Origin: CAWCDJ01 sp963836015
GTDB taxonomy: Bacteria > Acidobacteriota > Terriglobia > Bryobacterales > Bryobacteraceae
Length of the DNA: 64,000 nt
Assembly: GCA_963836015.1 (NCBI GenBank)
Contig: CAWIIF010000003.1
Span: 1-64,000 of the forward strand
Reading direction: 5' to 3'
Positions 26,518 to 36,579 of this stretch are shown one piece after another; position 1 is the stretch's first letter, and each line of letters opens with the position of its first letter. Under the pieces are notes generated by a model. The model was not told the DNA's origin, did not search any database, and saw nothing but the letters and a program-made list of their open reading frames with translations. A program made the translations under genes and the position numbers.

Positions 26518-28996
26518 ATGCTTCAGGATATCCGCTACGCTTATCGAAACCTAAAGCGATCCCCGCTCTTCACGTCGGTTGCGCTGGTTTCGCTGGCGCT
26601 GGGCATCGGCGCGAACTCCGCGATCTTCACCCTGGCCGACCAGGTGCTGCTGCGGCGCCTGCCGGTGAGCCATGCCGGCGAGCTGCTCTACTTCACCAGT
26701 CCCGGTCCCCAGAGCGGAATGGTATGGGGTTCGAACCGGTTCTCTTACCCCATGTTCCAGGACCTGCGCGACCACAACCTGGTGTTCGCCGAGGTGGCCG
26801 CCCGGTTCGACACCGCGCTGAATCTCAGTTACAAAAACCGCAGCGAGCAGGTCACGGCGGAAATCGTTTCGGGCAATTACTTCGACACCCTGGGCCTTTC
26901 CACGATCATCGGACGCGGACTGACCGCGGACGACAACCGCGTGCCGGGCGGCCACTCGGTCGCCGTGCTCACGTACGACTACTGGAAATCGCGGCTGGGC
27001 GGGGATCCGGCGATCCTCAACCAGGTCCTGCTGCTGAACGGCCATCCGATGACGGTGATCGGGGTGGCGGCGCCCGGGTACCGTGGATTCGATGTGGGCC
27101 AGCGGGTGGACGTGCTCGTGCCGGCCATGATGAAGGCGCAGATGACGCCTACCTGGAACGGCCTGGACGATCGCCGGGTGATCTGGCTGCAGCTGGTGGG
27201 GCGCCTGAGGCCGGGCGTGACGGTGCAGCAGGCCGAGGCCAGCCTGCAGCCTTACTACCATGCCCTGCTCGAAATGGAAGCGCGGGACATCCCGTTCCGG
27301 TTTGCGCGCTCCCGCAAGGAGTTCGTCTCGAAGCCGCTGAAGATCCAGCCGGCCGGCCGGGGGATCTCGGACTTCCGCGATCAATTCAACCAGCCGCTGC
27401 GGATTCTCCTCGGGATTGTGGGGATGCTTCTGCTGATCGCCTGCGCCAATCTGGCGAACCTGCTGCTGGCGAGGGCCGCGGGAAGGCAGAAGGAGATCGC
27501 CCTGCGGCTGGCCATGGGCGCGAGCCGCTTCCGCCTGGTCCGGCAACTGGTGGTGGAGAGCCTGATGCTGTCGCTTGCCGGCGCGGCGCTCGGCCTGGTT
27601 TGCGCCGCCTGGACGGTGGGCGGCCTGCTGGGGATTCTCTCTAACGCCGACAGCCTGGGGATCACCGGTTCTCTCGACTGGCGCGTGTTCGCGTTTACGT
27701 TTGCGCTGGCGCTCGTGACCGGCGTGCTGTTCGGGCTCGTCCCCGCCTGGCAGGCCACCTCGCCGCGGCTGGCCCACACCCTCAAGAACCAGGCGGCGAA
27801 CGTCTCTCCGGGCAGCGGCCATGTACGCCTGAGAAAGGCGCTGGTGGTTTCCCAGGTGGCTCTGTCGCTGCTGCTGTTGATCGCGGCGACCCTTTTCACG
27901 CGTTCGCTCCATAACCTGCGCAACGTGGACCTTGGCTTCCACCGCGAATCCCTGCTGGCTTTCGATCTCGCCCCGGCCCTGAATGCATACTCGGCGGAGC
28001 GCATCCGGCGATTCGCCGGAACGATCCAGGAGCGCGTGGCCGCGATCCCGGGAGTGCGGGCCGCCGCCATCGGCGTGAACCCCGTGGTGGGCGACAGCAT
28101 CGACATGCGATCGATCCACGTCGAAGGCTATCAGGCGCGCGAAGACGAAAACATGAGCCCGTATTGCGACTCGGTGAGCCCCGGCTATTTTTCGACGCTG
28201 GGAATTCCGCTGCAGATCGGCCGTGAGTTCAACGAGGCCGACCGCCTGCGATCGCCCCAGGTGGCGGTGGTCAACGACGCCTTCGCGAAGTACTTCTTCA
28301 AGGGCGCGAACCCCATCGGGCGCCGGTTCGGATTCGGCAAGGACAAAGGCACACCGGTCGAGATCGTAGGGGTTGTGCGGAACTCGAAGTACTCGCGCGT
28401 GGAAGAGGAGACGCCGCGCGTCGTGTACCTTCCCTTCGCGCAGGACCCAAACCCCGGTTCGATGGTGGTATACGCCAGGGCCGCCGGCGATCCCAGGGCC
28501 TTGTTCCCGGCGGTCCGCCGCACGGTCCGGCAGGTGGACGCGGTGTCTGCCGGTCACCCGCCTTCGGACCATGGAGGAGCAGGTGGATTCCAGCCTCTCC
28601 GCCCAGCGTCTAATCGCCACGCTATCCGGTCTCTTTGCGGGCCTGGCGACGATTCTGGCGGCGATCGGCCTATACGGCGTGATGGCGTACACTGTGACCC
28701 GGCGGACGCGGGAGATCGGCATCCGCCTGGCGCTGGGCGCGGGCCGCAGAAACGTGCTGCGGCTGGTGATGCGCGAGGTGGCGATTCTGACGGCCGCCGG
28801 GATGGCGATCGCCTTGCCGGCTGCCGTGGCGGCGGCCCGGCTGCTGCGTTCCGAGCTTTACGGTGTCGGCCCCAGCGATCCGCTGAGCATCCTGGCGGCG
28901 CTGATCGCGCTAGTGGCGGTGGCGCTGCTGGCCGGATACATCCCCGCCGAGCGAGCCGCGCGGGTCAATCCGAACGTGGCGTTGAGATACGAGTAG
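26518..28996 (+). pseudogene. ADOP-family permease with a frameshift near the C-terminus
   Basis: Second ADOP gene, 28 nt after the first. The frame from ATG 26518 (MLQDIRYAYRNLKRSPLF) codes for TM1, the PCD domain, the first FtsX block (LARAAGRQKEIALRLAMGAS) and most of the second PCD. At about 28546 it shifts: the original frame runs into low-complexity sequence, while the +1 frame continues the family C-terminus (LPVTRLRTMEEQVDSSLSAQ, three TM helices, RTREIGIRLALGAGRR, VNPNVALRYE, stop 28996). Removing one T at 28546 restores a ~825-aa protein. Either a real lesion that removes the last TM helices or an assembly error; the intact C-terminal coding beyond it favours a recent or artefactual shift. 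Confidence 0.8.
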
Positions 28997-29001
28997 ACCG
29001 T

Positions 29002-29014
29002 GGTCCTTCGGACC
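29002..29014 (+). terminator. short hairpin after the second ADOP gene
   Basis: GGTCC-TTC-GGACC follows the ADOP stop codon by 5 nt. The stem is only 5 bp and no U-tract follows, so it is a weak terminator candidate. Confidence 0.3.
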
Positions 29015-29125
29015 TCCAGGAGATGCCTCCATGGGGGTGGCAGGACCCAACACATCCGACCATGTAGAACTGTGGCCATCGTCAGTGCCCGCCTATAGCT
29101 GCGGGCCTGCTCCCACCGGCGAACT

Positions 29126-29140
29126 TTCCGCAAACCCCGT
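29126..29140 (+). repeat. direct repeat TTCCGCAAACCCCGT, left copy
   Basis: 15-nt sequence repeated exactly at 29589-29603. Both copies are preceded by ACCGGCGA and followed within 10 nt by TCATT. The pair brackets the small membrane-protein gene at 29158-29505. Confidence 0.6.
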
Positions 29141-29157
29141 CTATCATTAGCGATCCC

Positions 29158-29505
29158 TCAGTGGAGAACACCGGCGACCTCAATGTAAATCCACAAGATC
29201 ACAAATGTCGCGGCGGAGTAGCCAACAATAAAGACGGGCAATGACGCCATACTCAGTCCCCGACGAAAAGCGAGGAACGCCAAGCTGCCGCCGATGCACT
29301 GAGCAACAATCAAGTAGACCATGCTGGAATGGGCTGCGTCACGGGCATTGGCAATCGCCTGCTCATAACCATTGAGGCCGGTCCAGCCACCTATAGCAAG
29401 CCCGAAGAATGCGATTCTATTGATCAATATGAGGCTGGAGAGCATTAAGACGATGCTCATCACCGCCGCAGCCGTACGGGCCGAACGGCGCACCACGGTG
29501 GTCAT
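29158..29505 (-). CDS. small integral membrane protein, unknown function
   Basis: 115-aa protein with three hydrophobic helices (about 11-38, 62-80 and 86-110) and little soluble sequence. No motif or family recognised. The gene has a noticeably lower G+C content than its neighbours and is bracketed by 15-nt direct repeats (29126 and 29589), which suggests an inserted cassette. No good ribosome binding site is evident. It could instead be a chance open frame, but the regular TM pattern argues that it is real. Confidence 0.5.
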   Translation of the reverse strand: MTTVVRRSARTAAAVMSIVLMLSSLILINRIAFFGLAIGGWTGLNGYEQAIANARDAAHSSMVYLIVAQCIGGSLAFLAFRRGLSMASLPVFIVGYSAATFVILWIYIEVAGVLH

Positions 29506-29588
29506 TTGCTATCGATTATAACCTCGAGCGGCCTTGAAGTAGGCTTCGCGGACAAGTACCGAGCCGAACCGGACCGGCGAGGTCCACC

Positions 29589-29603
29589 TTCCGCAAACCC
29601 CGT
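29589..29603 (+). repeat. direct repeat TTCCGCAAACCCCGT, right copy
   Basis: Exact copy of 29126-29140, 463 nt further on. It lies 25 nt upstream of the 218-aa secreted protein's ATG. Confidence 0.6.
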
Positions 29604-29628
29604 TTTCAATCATTTGAAGTTACTCTAA

Positions 29629-30285
29629 ATGTTGATCAAAGCGAGGCGACAAATGCTCCTGTGTGCACATAAGCGTCACGAAGGTGGCGTTCGAGCCTTA
29701 GCGGTACTTGCGCCATTCATATTCACGTGGCTTCCTTTGGCAGCGCAGACTTCGAACCCGGCCGATGAACGTTTCCACCGTCGCGAACGTAGCGTTTTTG
29801 AGACCATCACGAAACAGATCGAAGCGAACGGTGCCGCGGCGTATTCGGGCGGATCGCCTCTTCCAGACACGCGGAAACTTGCAAAGCGATTGGAGGCGCT
29901 TCTTCCAGAAGGCCATATTCAAGACGAGGGCAAATATGGTCCGGGTCCGTTGTGGAGGCGCGTGGAGATACGAAGCAAAGGCTGGGCAGTTGAAGTGCGA
30001 GCTGTGGCGGACGTTCGGAGCGCGGCACGCGAGATGGCGCAGTACATCGCTTCCGTGCAGGCATTTTTCCAGCCTGGGACTATGTCCGGGGCCCCGGTCG
30101 GCCAGGCGCGCTATTTCTGGGACTCTCAGGGGATCGTGTTCCTGCGCCAAAACGTGGTCGTTTGGGTCAGGGAGCGCGACTACCCTTCACGGGTCTATCC
30201 GCCTAAGCTGCAAATGGCAAAGGAATGCGAGGGAGTAGCCATCACGATTGACCACGAACTCGTCGCGTTGCTGAAAGGGCAATGA
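29629..30285 (+). CDS. probable secreted hypothetical protein
   Basis: 218-aa protein. Residues about 22-41 (VRALAVLAPFIFTWLPLAAQ) look like a signal peptide core with cleavage after AAQ, so the true start may be a later codon such as ATG 29653. The mature protein is basic and mixed alpha/beta, with no recognised family. Conserved-looking segments are KLAKRLEALLPEGHI near 83 and VGQARYFWDSQGIVFLRQN near 157. G+C content is lower than average, like the gene to its left, so both may be recent arrivals. Confidence 0.5.
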   Translation: MLIKARRQMLLCAHKRHEGGVRALAVLAPFIFTWLPLAAQTSNPADERFHRRERSVFETITKQIEANGAAAYSGGSPLPDTRKLAKRLEALLPEGHIQDEGKYGPGPLWRRVEIRSKGWAVEVRAVADVRSAAREMAQYIASVQAFFQPGTMSGAPVGQARYFWDSQGIVFLRQNVVVWVRERDYPSRVYPPKLQMAKECEGVAITIDHELVALLKGQ

Positions 30286-30596
30286 CTATCGCGGTGTGCC
30301 CTTCAGTCTCTGTGTTTCCTTTGTCAGGGAATGATATGTAGGCTTACCGGAAAGTGACCCTGAGCGCCAAAACGTGTCAGCGCATGGCCGTGACGGCCAG
30401 CATTGGCTTGCCTACGGCTGTCATGGCTCAACCATCGAAGCAACCATCGAAGACAGGACCGGAACCAAAGCCGGATGCTCGGATCACCAGATGCAAAGGG
30501 TTCGCCCGGTGCGAGATCGTAGACGCCAAGTTCAAGGCGATCCAATTCGTCGGCCTGGCTTTCAGGAATGCGAAGCAGGGACCAGAACCGCGGTTC
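30286..30596. other. 311-nt intergenic region between convergent genes
   Basis: Contains a short tandem direct repeat, AACCATCGAAG, twice within 30427-30455, and a weak plus-strand frame (30354-30719) with a signal-like start that runs antisense into the TPR gene. No hairpin terminator, RNA or convincing gene was seen. Confidence 0.4.
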
Positions 30597-32195
30597 TCAC
30601 ATCTCCTCGATGCTCAGCTTCACATCGGCCTTGCGCCAGGCGGCGTCGAATTCCCGCCGCACGAATTCGGCATCTTCCGTCTTGCCTTGAGCCCGCAAGC
30701 TTTCCATCAGTCCGAATAACATGCGGCCGTTTCGCGGCGAGCGATTGACGCCGTCGCGGAGAACGGTCTCGGCCTCGGCCGGCTTTCCGGCGCGGATCAG
30801 GGCGGCGCCCAGCGACTCCCGGACCGGATAGAACCAGCCGGGCGGCTCGTCATAAACGAGCGCGTCCTGGATGGCGACTGCCCGGCGCCAGTGCGGCACC
30901 GCTTCGGCCGGCGCGGCCGCGAGGCGCGCCGAGATGATCTCCGAGGCGAGCATCATGATGTCCGAAGCTTTGTTGTTGACCCAGGACGCGTCGGCGGGAA
31001 GCGCCTTGCGGCGCGACTCGAATGCCTGCTGCTCGCGCTCCGCGGCGGCGCGATCGCCGCGGGCGGCAAAGGCCAGGGCGCGCCCGAAGCGCCAGATCAG
31101 GGTGGTGGAGCGCATCGTGTCTTTGGGCTGCGGCATGTTGAGGATGCCGTCCCAATCGCCGAAGCGGACGCGGCCGAAGATCGGCATGGTGAGGAAAGCG
31201 TCCGCCATCTCGGGGATACTCTCCTCGATGGGAGCGACGGCCGCCGCGATGTCGTCGGCAGCCTTCAGGCCGTCGCCTTTCCGTCCCTGCATCCAGCGCG
31301 CGTATGCGACGAAGTGCAGGTTGTGGACGTAGTAAATCAGGTAGGGGCCCGTGACGTTGGTCTCCGCGAAGTAGTCGCGGTCTACCTGCGCGGCGCGCTC
31401 ATTCACGCCGGCAGCCAGGTCCCAGTCGCCGAGGACCAGCCAGATGTGCGCCGGCATGTGGACCATGTGGCCGGCCTCCGGCATCACGCCCATCAGGCGC
31501 TGCGCGCTGGCCACCGCGCGCTCCGGAGTGTGCGACGATTCCACGGCGTGGATGTACAAATGGTTCGCCCCGGGGTGATCGGGCCAGCGGCGCATCACGC
31601 GCTCGAGGACGTGTTCCGCTTCGGCCACGCCCGGCGCCGGCGTTCCATCGGCCGCATACCAATGCCAGCGCGGAGGAAGCATCAGGCTTTCGGCGTAGAA
31701 GGTGGCCGCATCGAGATCGTCCGGCCAGCGATCCGCCAGGGCCTTCATGGCGTCGATGTAGGCCTGCGGGCGGTCGTCCGGGCAGCGCGAGGCGGCGGCT
31801 CGAAGCCAGGTCTTTTCGCGCTCCGGGGCGGCCGCGAGCTTCAGGCCCTGCTCCACCGCGGCGCAGGACTGCTTCTGATCGTAGGTGGGGTCGCCATCCA
31901 TGTTGATGTAAGGCGCGTACGACATGCCCAGGCCCCACCAGGCCATGGCGGCGTTCGGATCGAGCTCGGTTGCCTTGCGGAAGGAGCGCTGGGCTTCGTA
32001 GCGGTTGAAGCCGTACAGCAGGGCCAGCCCCTGGTCGAAGAATTTCTGGGCCTCGGGGCTGGTGGTGGCGATGGGGTGGTGCCAGATGCCCAGCCCCTTG
32101 TAAAGAACCACGGGTTTCTCGGCCGGCGGCGGCGGCATATGGTGCTGGGCGCTGGCCAGGCCGAATGGAAGCAGAAAGAGCGCAAGTTTCCGCAT
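30597..32195 (-). CDS. secreted TPR-repeat protein
   Basis: 532-aa exported protein with a signal peptide (MRKLALFLLPFGLASA). After a short linker, TPR-like helical pairs run from about 50 to the C-terminus: for example FFDQGLALLYGFNRYEAQRS, then ATELDPNAAMAWWGLGMSYA near 80 and PGANHLYIHAVESS near 205. Many acidobacterial and proteobacterial proteins of this length share the opening GLGIWHHPIATTSPEAQKFF segment; function unknown. Start chosen at ATG 32195 because GAGGGG lies just upstream and the signal peptide begins there. Possibly a scaffold in periplasmic complexes. Confidence 0.7.
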   Translation of the reverse strand: MRKLALFLLPFGLASAQHHMPPPPAEKPVVLYKGLGIWHHPIATTSPEAQKFFDQGLALLYGFNRYEAQRSFRKATELDPNAAMAWWGLGMSYAPYINMDGDPTYDQKQSCAAVEQGLKLAAAPEREKTWLRAAASRCPDDRPQAYIDAMKALADRWPDDLDAATFYAESLMLPPRWHWYAADGTPAPGVAEAEHVLERVMRRWPDHPGANHLYIHAVESSHTPERAVASAQRLMGVMPEAGHMVHMPAHIWLVLGDWDLAAGVNERAAQVDRDYFAETNVTGPYLIYYVHNLHFVAYARWMQGRKGDGLKAADDIAAAVAPIEESIPEMADAFLTMPIFGRVRFGDWDGILNMPQPKDTMRSTTLIWRFGRALAFAARGDRAAAEREQQAFESRRKALPADASWVNNKASDIMMLASEIISARLAAAPAEAVPHWRRAVAIQDALVYDEPPGWFYPVRESLGAALIRAGKPAEAETVLRDGVNRSPRNGRMLFGLMESLRAQGKTEDAEFVRREFDAAWRKADVKLSIEEM

Positions 32196-32256
32196 AATCC
32201 CCTCACTGGGCCGGCGGTCGGGCCGGCGCATTTTTATAGTCTACGACCAGGGCTTC

Positions 32257-32262
32257 TATACT
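32257..32262 (+). promoter_or_regulatory. -10-like TATACT giving a leaderless start for rsmI
   Basis: TATACT lies exactly 6 nt before the rsmI ATG (32269), and no ribosome binding site fits. A weak TTATAG 17 nt upstream could be the -35. Confidence 0.5.
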
Positions 32263-32268
32263 CATACT

Positions 32269-33093
32269 ATGTCCGGCGCGCTCTATATCGTCGCAACCCC
32301 CATCGGCAACCTCGCCGACATCACCTACCGGGCGGTGGAGGTGCTGCGCGAGGTGGATGCGATCGCCTGCGAAGACACGCGGCAGACCCGCAAGCTGCTC
32401 GAGCACTACGGGATTCAGAAACCCACCGTCAGCTATCACGAGCATAACGAGGCGGAACGAACCGAGGAACTGGCGGCGCGGCTGCGCGCGGGAGAAACGA
32501 TCGCGCTGGTGTCGGATGCGGGGATGCCGCTGGTTTCGGATCCGGGATACCGGCTGGTGCGAGCGGCAATCGAAGAAGGAATTGCGGTGCATCCCATTCC
32601 CGGGCCCTCGGCGGCGTTGACCGCGCTGGCGGGCGCGGGGCTGCCGACCGACGCGTTCCACTTCGGCGGGTTTCTCCCGCACAAGCCCGGGCAGCGAGCG
32701 AAAGCGCTCGAGGCGCGCGCGGAAGAGACCGCTACCCTGATTTTCTACGAAGCGCCGCACCGCATCCTCGAGAGCCTGGAGGCGATTCAGAAGGTGCTCG
32801 GCCCGCGCCCCGTGGTGGTGGCGAGGGAGCTCACCAAGATCCACGAGGAGTTCCTGCGCGGCACGGCGGAGGAAATTCGCGCGACGCTCGCCGGGCGCGA
32901 TTCCATCAAAGGCGAGTTCACCATACTGATCGGGAAATCCGACCGGCCGCCCGTCGACGATACCCCGGTGGAGGATGCGGTGGAGACGCTGATTCGCGCC
33001 GGCACGCCCCGCATGGACGCGATCAAGCACGTAGCGCGGCGGCGCGGGCTGTCGAAACGGGAGGTGTATGACCAGCTTTTGCGCGATAAGTAG
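32269..33093 (+). CDS. rsmI: 16S rRNA (cytidine1402-2'-O)-methyltransferase
   Basis: 274-aa SAM-dependent methyltransferase of the tetrapyrrole-methylase fold that modifies C1402 in the ribosomal decoding centre. Family segments: LYIVATPIGNLADITYRAVE at the N-terminus, CEDTRQTRKLLEHYGI near 38, ALVSDAGMPLVSDPGYRLV near 78 and FYEAPHRILESL near 158. A C-terminal region follows with VARELTKIHEEFLRGTAEEI. Normal length (about 280 aa). Its last 26 nt overlap the start of the serine hydrolase gene. Confidence 0.95.
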   Translation: MSGALYIVATPIGNLADITYRAVEVLREVDAIACEDTRQTRKLLEHYGIQKPTVSYHEHNEAERTEELAARLRAGETIALVSDAGMPLVSDPGYRLVRAAIEEGIAVHPIPGPSAALTALAGAGLPTDAFHFGGFLPHKPGQRAKALEARAEETATLIFYEAPHRILESLEAIQKVLGPRPVVVARELTKIHEEFLRGTAEEIRATLAGRDSIKGEFTILIGKSDRPPVDDTPVEDAVETLIRAGTPRMDAIKHVARRRGLSKREVYDQLLRDK

Positions 33094-34585
33094 CCTGCTG
33101 CTGATGTGCGTCTCGGCGGCCGCGGCGCAGGATTACGTGGACCGCGTGGTGGAGCGGGCGCGCCGCGAATTCGAGGTCCCCGGGCATCGCGGTGGCCGTG
33201 GTCAAGGACGGTCACGATCGTGCTGGCGAAAGGCTACGGCGTGCGGAAATTGGGAGAGGCCGCGCCGGTCACGCCGGAATCGCTGTTCCGGATCGCCTCG
33301 AATACCAAGGCGTTCACCACCGCGGCGCTGGCGATGCTGGTGGACGAGGGCAAGATCCGCTGGGACGATCGCGTCATCGACCGGATGCCCGGGTTCCAGA
33401 TGTACGACCCCTACGTGACGCACGAGATGACTATCCGCGACCTGCTGGTGCACCGCAGCGGGTTGGGGCTGGGCGCCGGGGACCTGATGTTCTGGCCGGC
33501 CACCGATTTCACGCGTGAGGAGATCATCCGCCGGATCCGCTTCCTCAAGCCGGCCAGCAGTTTCCGCAGCCGGTACGCTTACGACAACCTGCTCTACCTG
33601 GTGGCCGGCCAGATGATCCCGCCGATCACCGGGAAGAGCTGGGAAGAGTTCGTGCGCGAGCGCATCTTCGGGCCTCTCGGGATGTCCCACACCAATGCCA
33701 GCACACCCGAACTGATGGCCGCGGCGGATGTGGCGGCGCCGCACGCAATGGCCGACGGCAAGCTGGTGCGCGCTGGCGCAGACGAATCACGATAACAACG
33801 CGCCGGCCGGGTCGATCAACTCGTGCGCGGCCGATCTGGCGAAGTGGATGATCGCGCAACTGGGCCGCGGGGCGTATCCGGGCGGGCGGCTGTTCAGCGA
33901 GGCGCAATCGAAGGAGATGTGGTCGGCGCAGACGATCCTGCCGATCGCGGATCTGCCCAAGGGCGCTCCCGCGGCGCTCGAGCCGACCTTTAGCGCCTAC
34001 GGGCTGGGTTGGATGCTGCGCGACTGGCGCGGCAGGAAGATGGTGTACCACACGGGAACCCTGGCGGGCTATGTGTCCCGGACCACGCTGATTCCCGAGC
34101 TGCAGCTGGGCATCGTAGTGCTGACCAACCAGGAAGTTACCGCGGCGCACGCGTCCATTGCGTACACCATCGTGGACCATTACCTGGGCGCGCCGGAGAC
34201 CGACTGGGTTTCCGCGCTCCGTGAAACGGTTCCGAAGGAGCCGGCCCTGCCTGAGCGGAATGCGACTTCGAAGCCCTCCCTGCCCCTCGCGGACTATGCG
34301 GGACGCTATCGCGATGCGTGGTACGGCGACGTGCTGGTGGCGGAATCCGGCGGGAAGCTCTCGATTGCCTTCACGCACACGAAGCAGTTGGCGGGCATTC
34401 TGGAGCACTGGCAATACGACACGTTCGTGGCCCACTGGAAGGACCGCACCCTGAACGCGGATGCCTTCGTGACCTTCTCGCTGGGGCCGGAGGGGAAGAT
34501 CGACGAGGTCAAAGTGAAGCCGGTCTCGCCGCTGACAGACTTCAGCTTCGATTTCGAAGATCTGCTGCTGCATCCGGTCCGGTAG
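33068..34585 (+). pseudogene. serine hydrolase (beta-lactamase class C/DUF3471 type), broken by three frameshifts
   Basis: Pieces in three frames align to one ~500-aa secreted serine hydrolase. Signal peptide MTSFCAISSLLLMCVSAAAA; shift at the CCCC/GGG run 33178-33184; a nine-residue piece with VAVVKDG; second shift at about 33209-33216; then the catalytic S-x-x-K in FRIASNTKAFT and Y-x-N in YAYDNLLYL; third shift at about 33768-33775; then NNAPAGSINSCAADLAKW, the H-T-G triad motif in MVYHTGTLAGY, and a C-terminal DUF3471-like domain. All active-site motifs survive and no internal stop is needed if three single-base changes are made, so sequencing error remains possible. Confidence 0.8.
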
Positions 34586-34644
34586 AACCGGCCGGAATTT
34601 CCGAGAATTCCGATCCAGGGGCGGCACCATATCACCAAAGCATT

Positions 34645-36579
34645 ATGCGTGTTGCTCTCATTGGCGCTGCGGCGGGCCTTGCCCTCATTGCGTGCGCGCC
34701 GATCCCCGCCCAAACTCAGGACCCGGCCTACGCACCCCTGGCACGAGCCTATGAAGAGCTGGGCCAGAAGCGCTACGATTCCGCGATCGCCGATTTCCTA
34801 AGAGGCATCGAGGCGGCACCGGACCGGCCGGGGCCGCGCAAGGACCTGGCCTACACCTATCTCAAGGTCGGCGAAAACGAACTGGCCCGCGACCAGTTCC
34901 ACGAGGCCATGCGGCTCGACCCGAAGGATACGCAGGTAGCCATGGAGTACGCGTTCCTCTGCAACGAGTCGAAGCGGCAGGCGGAGGCGCGGCGCATCTT
35001 CGACCGCATACGGAAGAGCGGCGACCCGGTGGCGGAGCGCGCATTTCAGAACATCGACGGGCCGCTGGCGGCGGGGATCGAACGCTGGAAGCAGGCGATC
35101 GCCCTGGGCGCGGACAATTTCAACGCGCACTTCGAACTGGCGGCGCTGGCCGAGCAGCGCGACGAGCTTTCGCTTGCAGCCGAGCACTACGAGAGAGCCT
35201 GGCGCCTGGTGCCTGCGCGGCGCGGGGTACTGGTGGATCTCGGCCGTGTGTGGAAGGCCCTGGGAAAGCACGATGACGCCATGGCCGCGCTGATGGCGGC
35301 CTCGCGCGGGGGCGAAGCGCGTGCGGCGGAGATGGCGCGGGAGCTTTTGCCGGAGCGGTATCCCTACGTGGGCGAGTTCCGGCGGGCGCTGGAATTCGAC
35401 CCTGAAAACGGCGAGTTGCGCCGGGAGCTGGCCTACCTGCTGCTCAAAATGGACCGGCAGGCGGAGGCTGAAAGTGAGTTCACGGCGCTGGTAGAGCGCG
35501 ATCCGAAAGACCTGCTTTCGGCCACTCAACTGGGGTTTCTCTTGTATTCGCGCGGTGAGCGCGCAGCCGCACAGCCGCTGTTCGACCGCGTGCTGGCGGG
35601 GAATGACGACGACCTGGCGAACCGCGTGCGCGCCGTCTTGCGGATGCCGCAGGTGTTGAAACCGCGCAGCAGCGCCGCGCCGGCCTCCATCGACGCCAAG
35701 ATCATGGCGGAGCGGAGCATCAAGGCGGGATACCTGAAGGATGCGCTGAAATACCTGCAGGTGGCGCACGAAGCGGACCCGGGCGACTTCAACGTGATGC
35801 TCAAGCTGGGCTGGACGCTCAACCTGCTGCACCAGGACCGGGAGGCGGTCCGCTGGTTCGACCTGGCGCGCAAAAGCTCGGATTCCGAGATCGCCGGGGA
35901 AGCCGGGAAGGCATGGCGGAGCCTGCGCGGCGAGGGCGGCCTGGTGCGTGTGTCGGGCTGGCTCTATCCCGTGTACTCGACCCGCTGGCGCGATCTCTTC
36001 GGCTACGGGCAGGTGCGCGCCGAGCTGAAGACCGGTCTGCACATCCATCCGTATGTGGGCGTCCGGCTGGTGGGGGACACACGCCTCACCATCGGCGCGG
36101 CCTCTCCCCAGTACCTCTCCGAAAGCGCGGTGATTGTGGCCGCGGGCGTGGGTACCGACACCTGGCACGGGGTGCGGGCGTGGGCGGAAGCCGGATGGGA
36201 AGTCAGCTACCTGAAGCGGAGCATGGTGCCGGACTACCGGGGCGGGGTCTCGGCGTACCGCCGCTTCGGACGAGTGGCCGACAGCGCGCTCGACGCGCTC
36301 TACATCTCCAGGTTCGACAAGGATTTTCTCGTGTATAGCCAGAACCGCGCCGGCTATCTGGCGGGGCCCTTCGAACCGTATTGGAACCTGAATGCGACGA
36401 TCGACGCGCGCCGGGAGGCGTGGGCCAATATCGTAGAAACGGGTCCCGGTATCCGGTTCAGCGGCGGGCCGCTTCCGGCGGCGTCGTGGCTCAGGCTGGA
36501 CCTGGTGCGCGGCTCGTACTGGACGGGCGCGAAATACAACGATTTGCGGGCGGGGTTCTGGTATGCGTTTAGCCATTAG
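34645..36579 (+). CDS. TPR/NfrA-like exopolysaccharide outer-membrane protein
   Basis: 644-aa exported protein. A signal peptide ends in a possible lipobox (L-I-A-C near residue 14). TPR repeats span about 30-430, beginning YAPLARAYEELGQKRYDSAI and including KDALKYLQVAHEADPGDFNV. Residues about 440-644 form a beta-rich domain resembling the NfrA C-terminal domain, with VYSTRWRDLFGYGQVRAE and ending WTGAKYNDLRAGFWYAFSH. NfrA-type proteins (and PelB/BcsC by analogy) carry secreted polysaccharide across the outer membrane. The gene overlaps the following TIM-barrel hydrolase by 17 nt, so they act together. No synthase is adjacent; the GT2 at 2.8-4.5 kb is the nearest. Confidence 0.65.
   Translation: MRVALIGAAAGLALIACAPIPAQTQDPAYAPLARAYEELGQKRYDSAIADFLRGIEAAPDRPGPRKDLAYTYLKVGENELARDQFHEAMRLDPKDTQVAMEYAFLCNESKRQAEARRIFDRIRKSGDPVAERAFQNIDGPLAAGIERWKQAIALGADNFNAHFELAALAEQRDELSLAAEHYERAWRLVPARRGVLVDLGRVWKALGKHDDAMAALMAASRGGEARAAEMARELLPERYPYVGEFRRALEFDPENGELRRELAYLLLKMDRQAEAESEFTALVERDPKDLLSATQLGFLLYSRGERAAAQPLFDRVLAGNDDDLANRVRAVLRMPQVLKPRSSAAPASIDAKIMAERSIKAGYLKDALKYLQVAHEADPGDFNVMLKLGWTLNLLHQDREAVRWFDLARKSSDSEIAGEAGKAWRSLRGEGGLVRVSGWLYPVYSTRWRDLFGYGQVRAELKTGLHIHPYVGVRLVGDTRLTIGAASPQYLSESAVIVAAGVGTDTWHGVRAWAEAGWEVSYLKRSMVPDYRGGVSAYRRFGRVADSALDALYISRFDKDFLVYSQNRAGYLAGPFEPYWNLNATIDARREAWANIVETGPGIRFSGGPLPAASWLRLDLVRGSYWTGAKYNDLRAGFWYAFSH

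Noticed and set aside
30354..30719. 121-codon plus-strand frame with a signal-like N-terminus
   Set aside because: It runs antisense through the end of the TPR gene and has no ribosome binding site.
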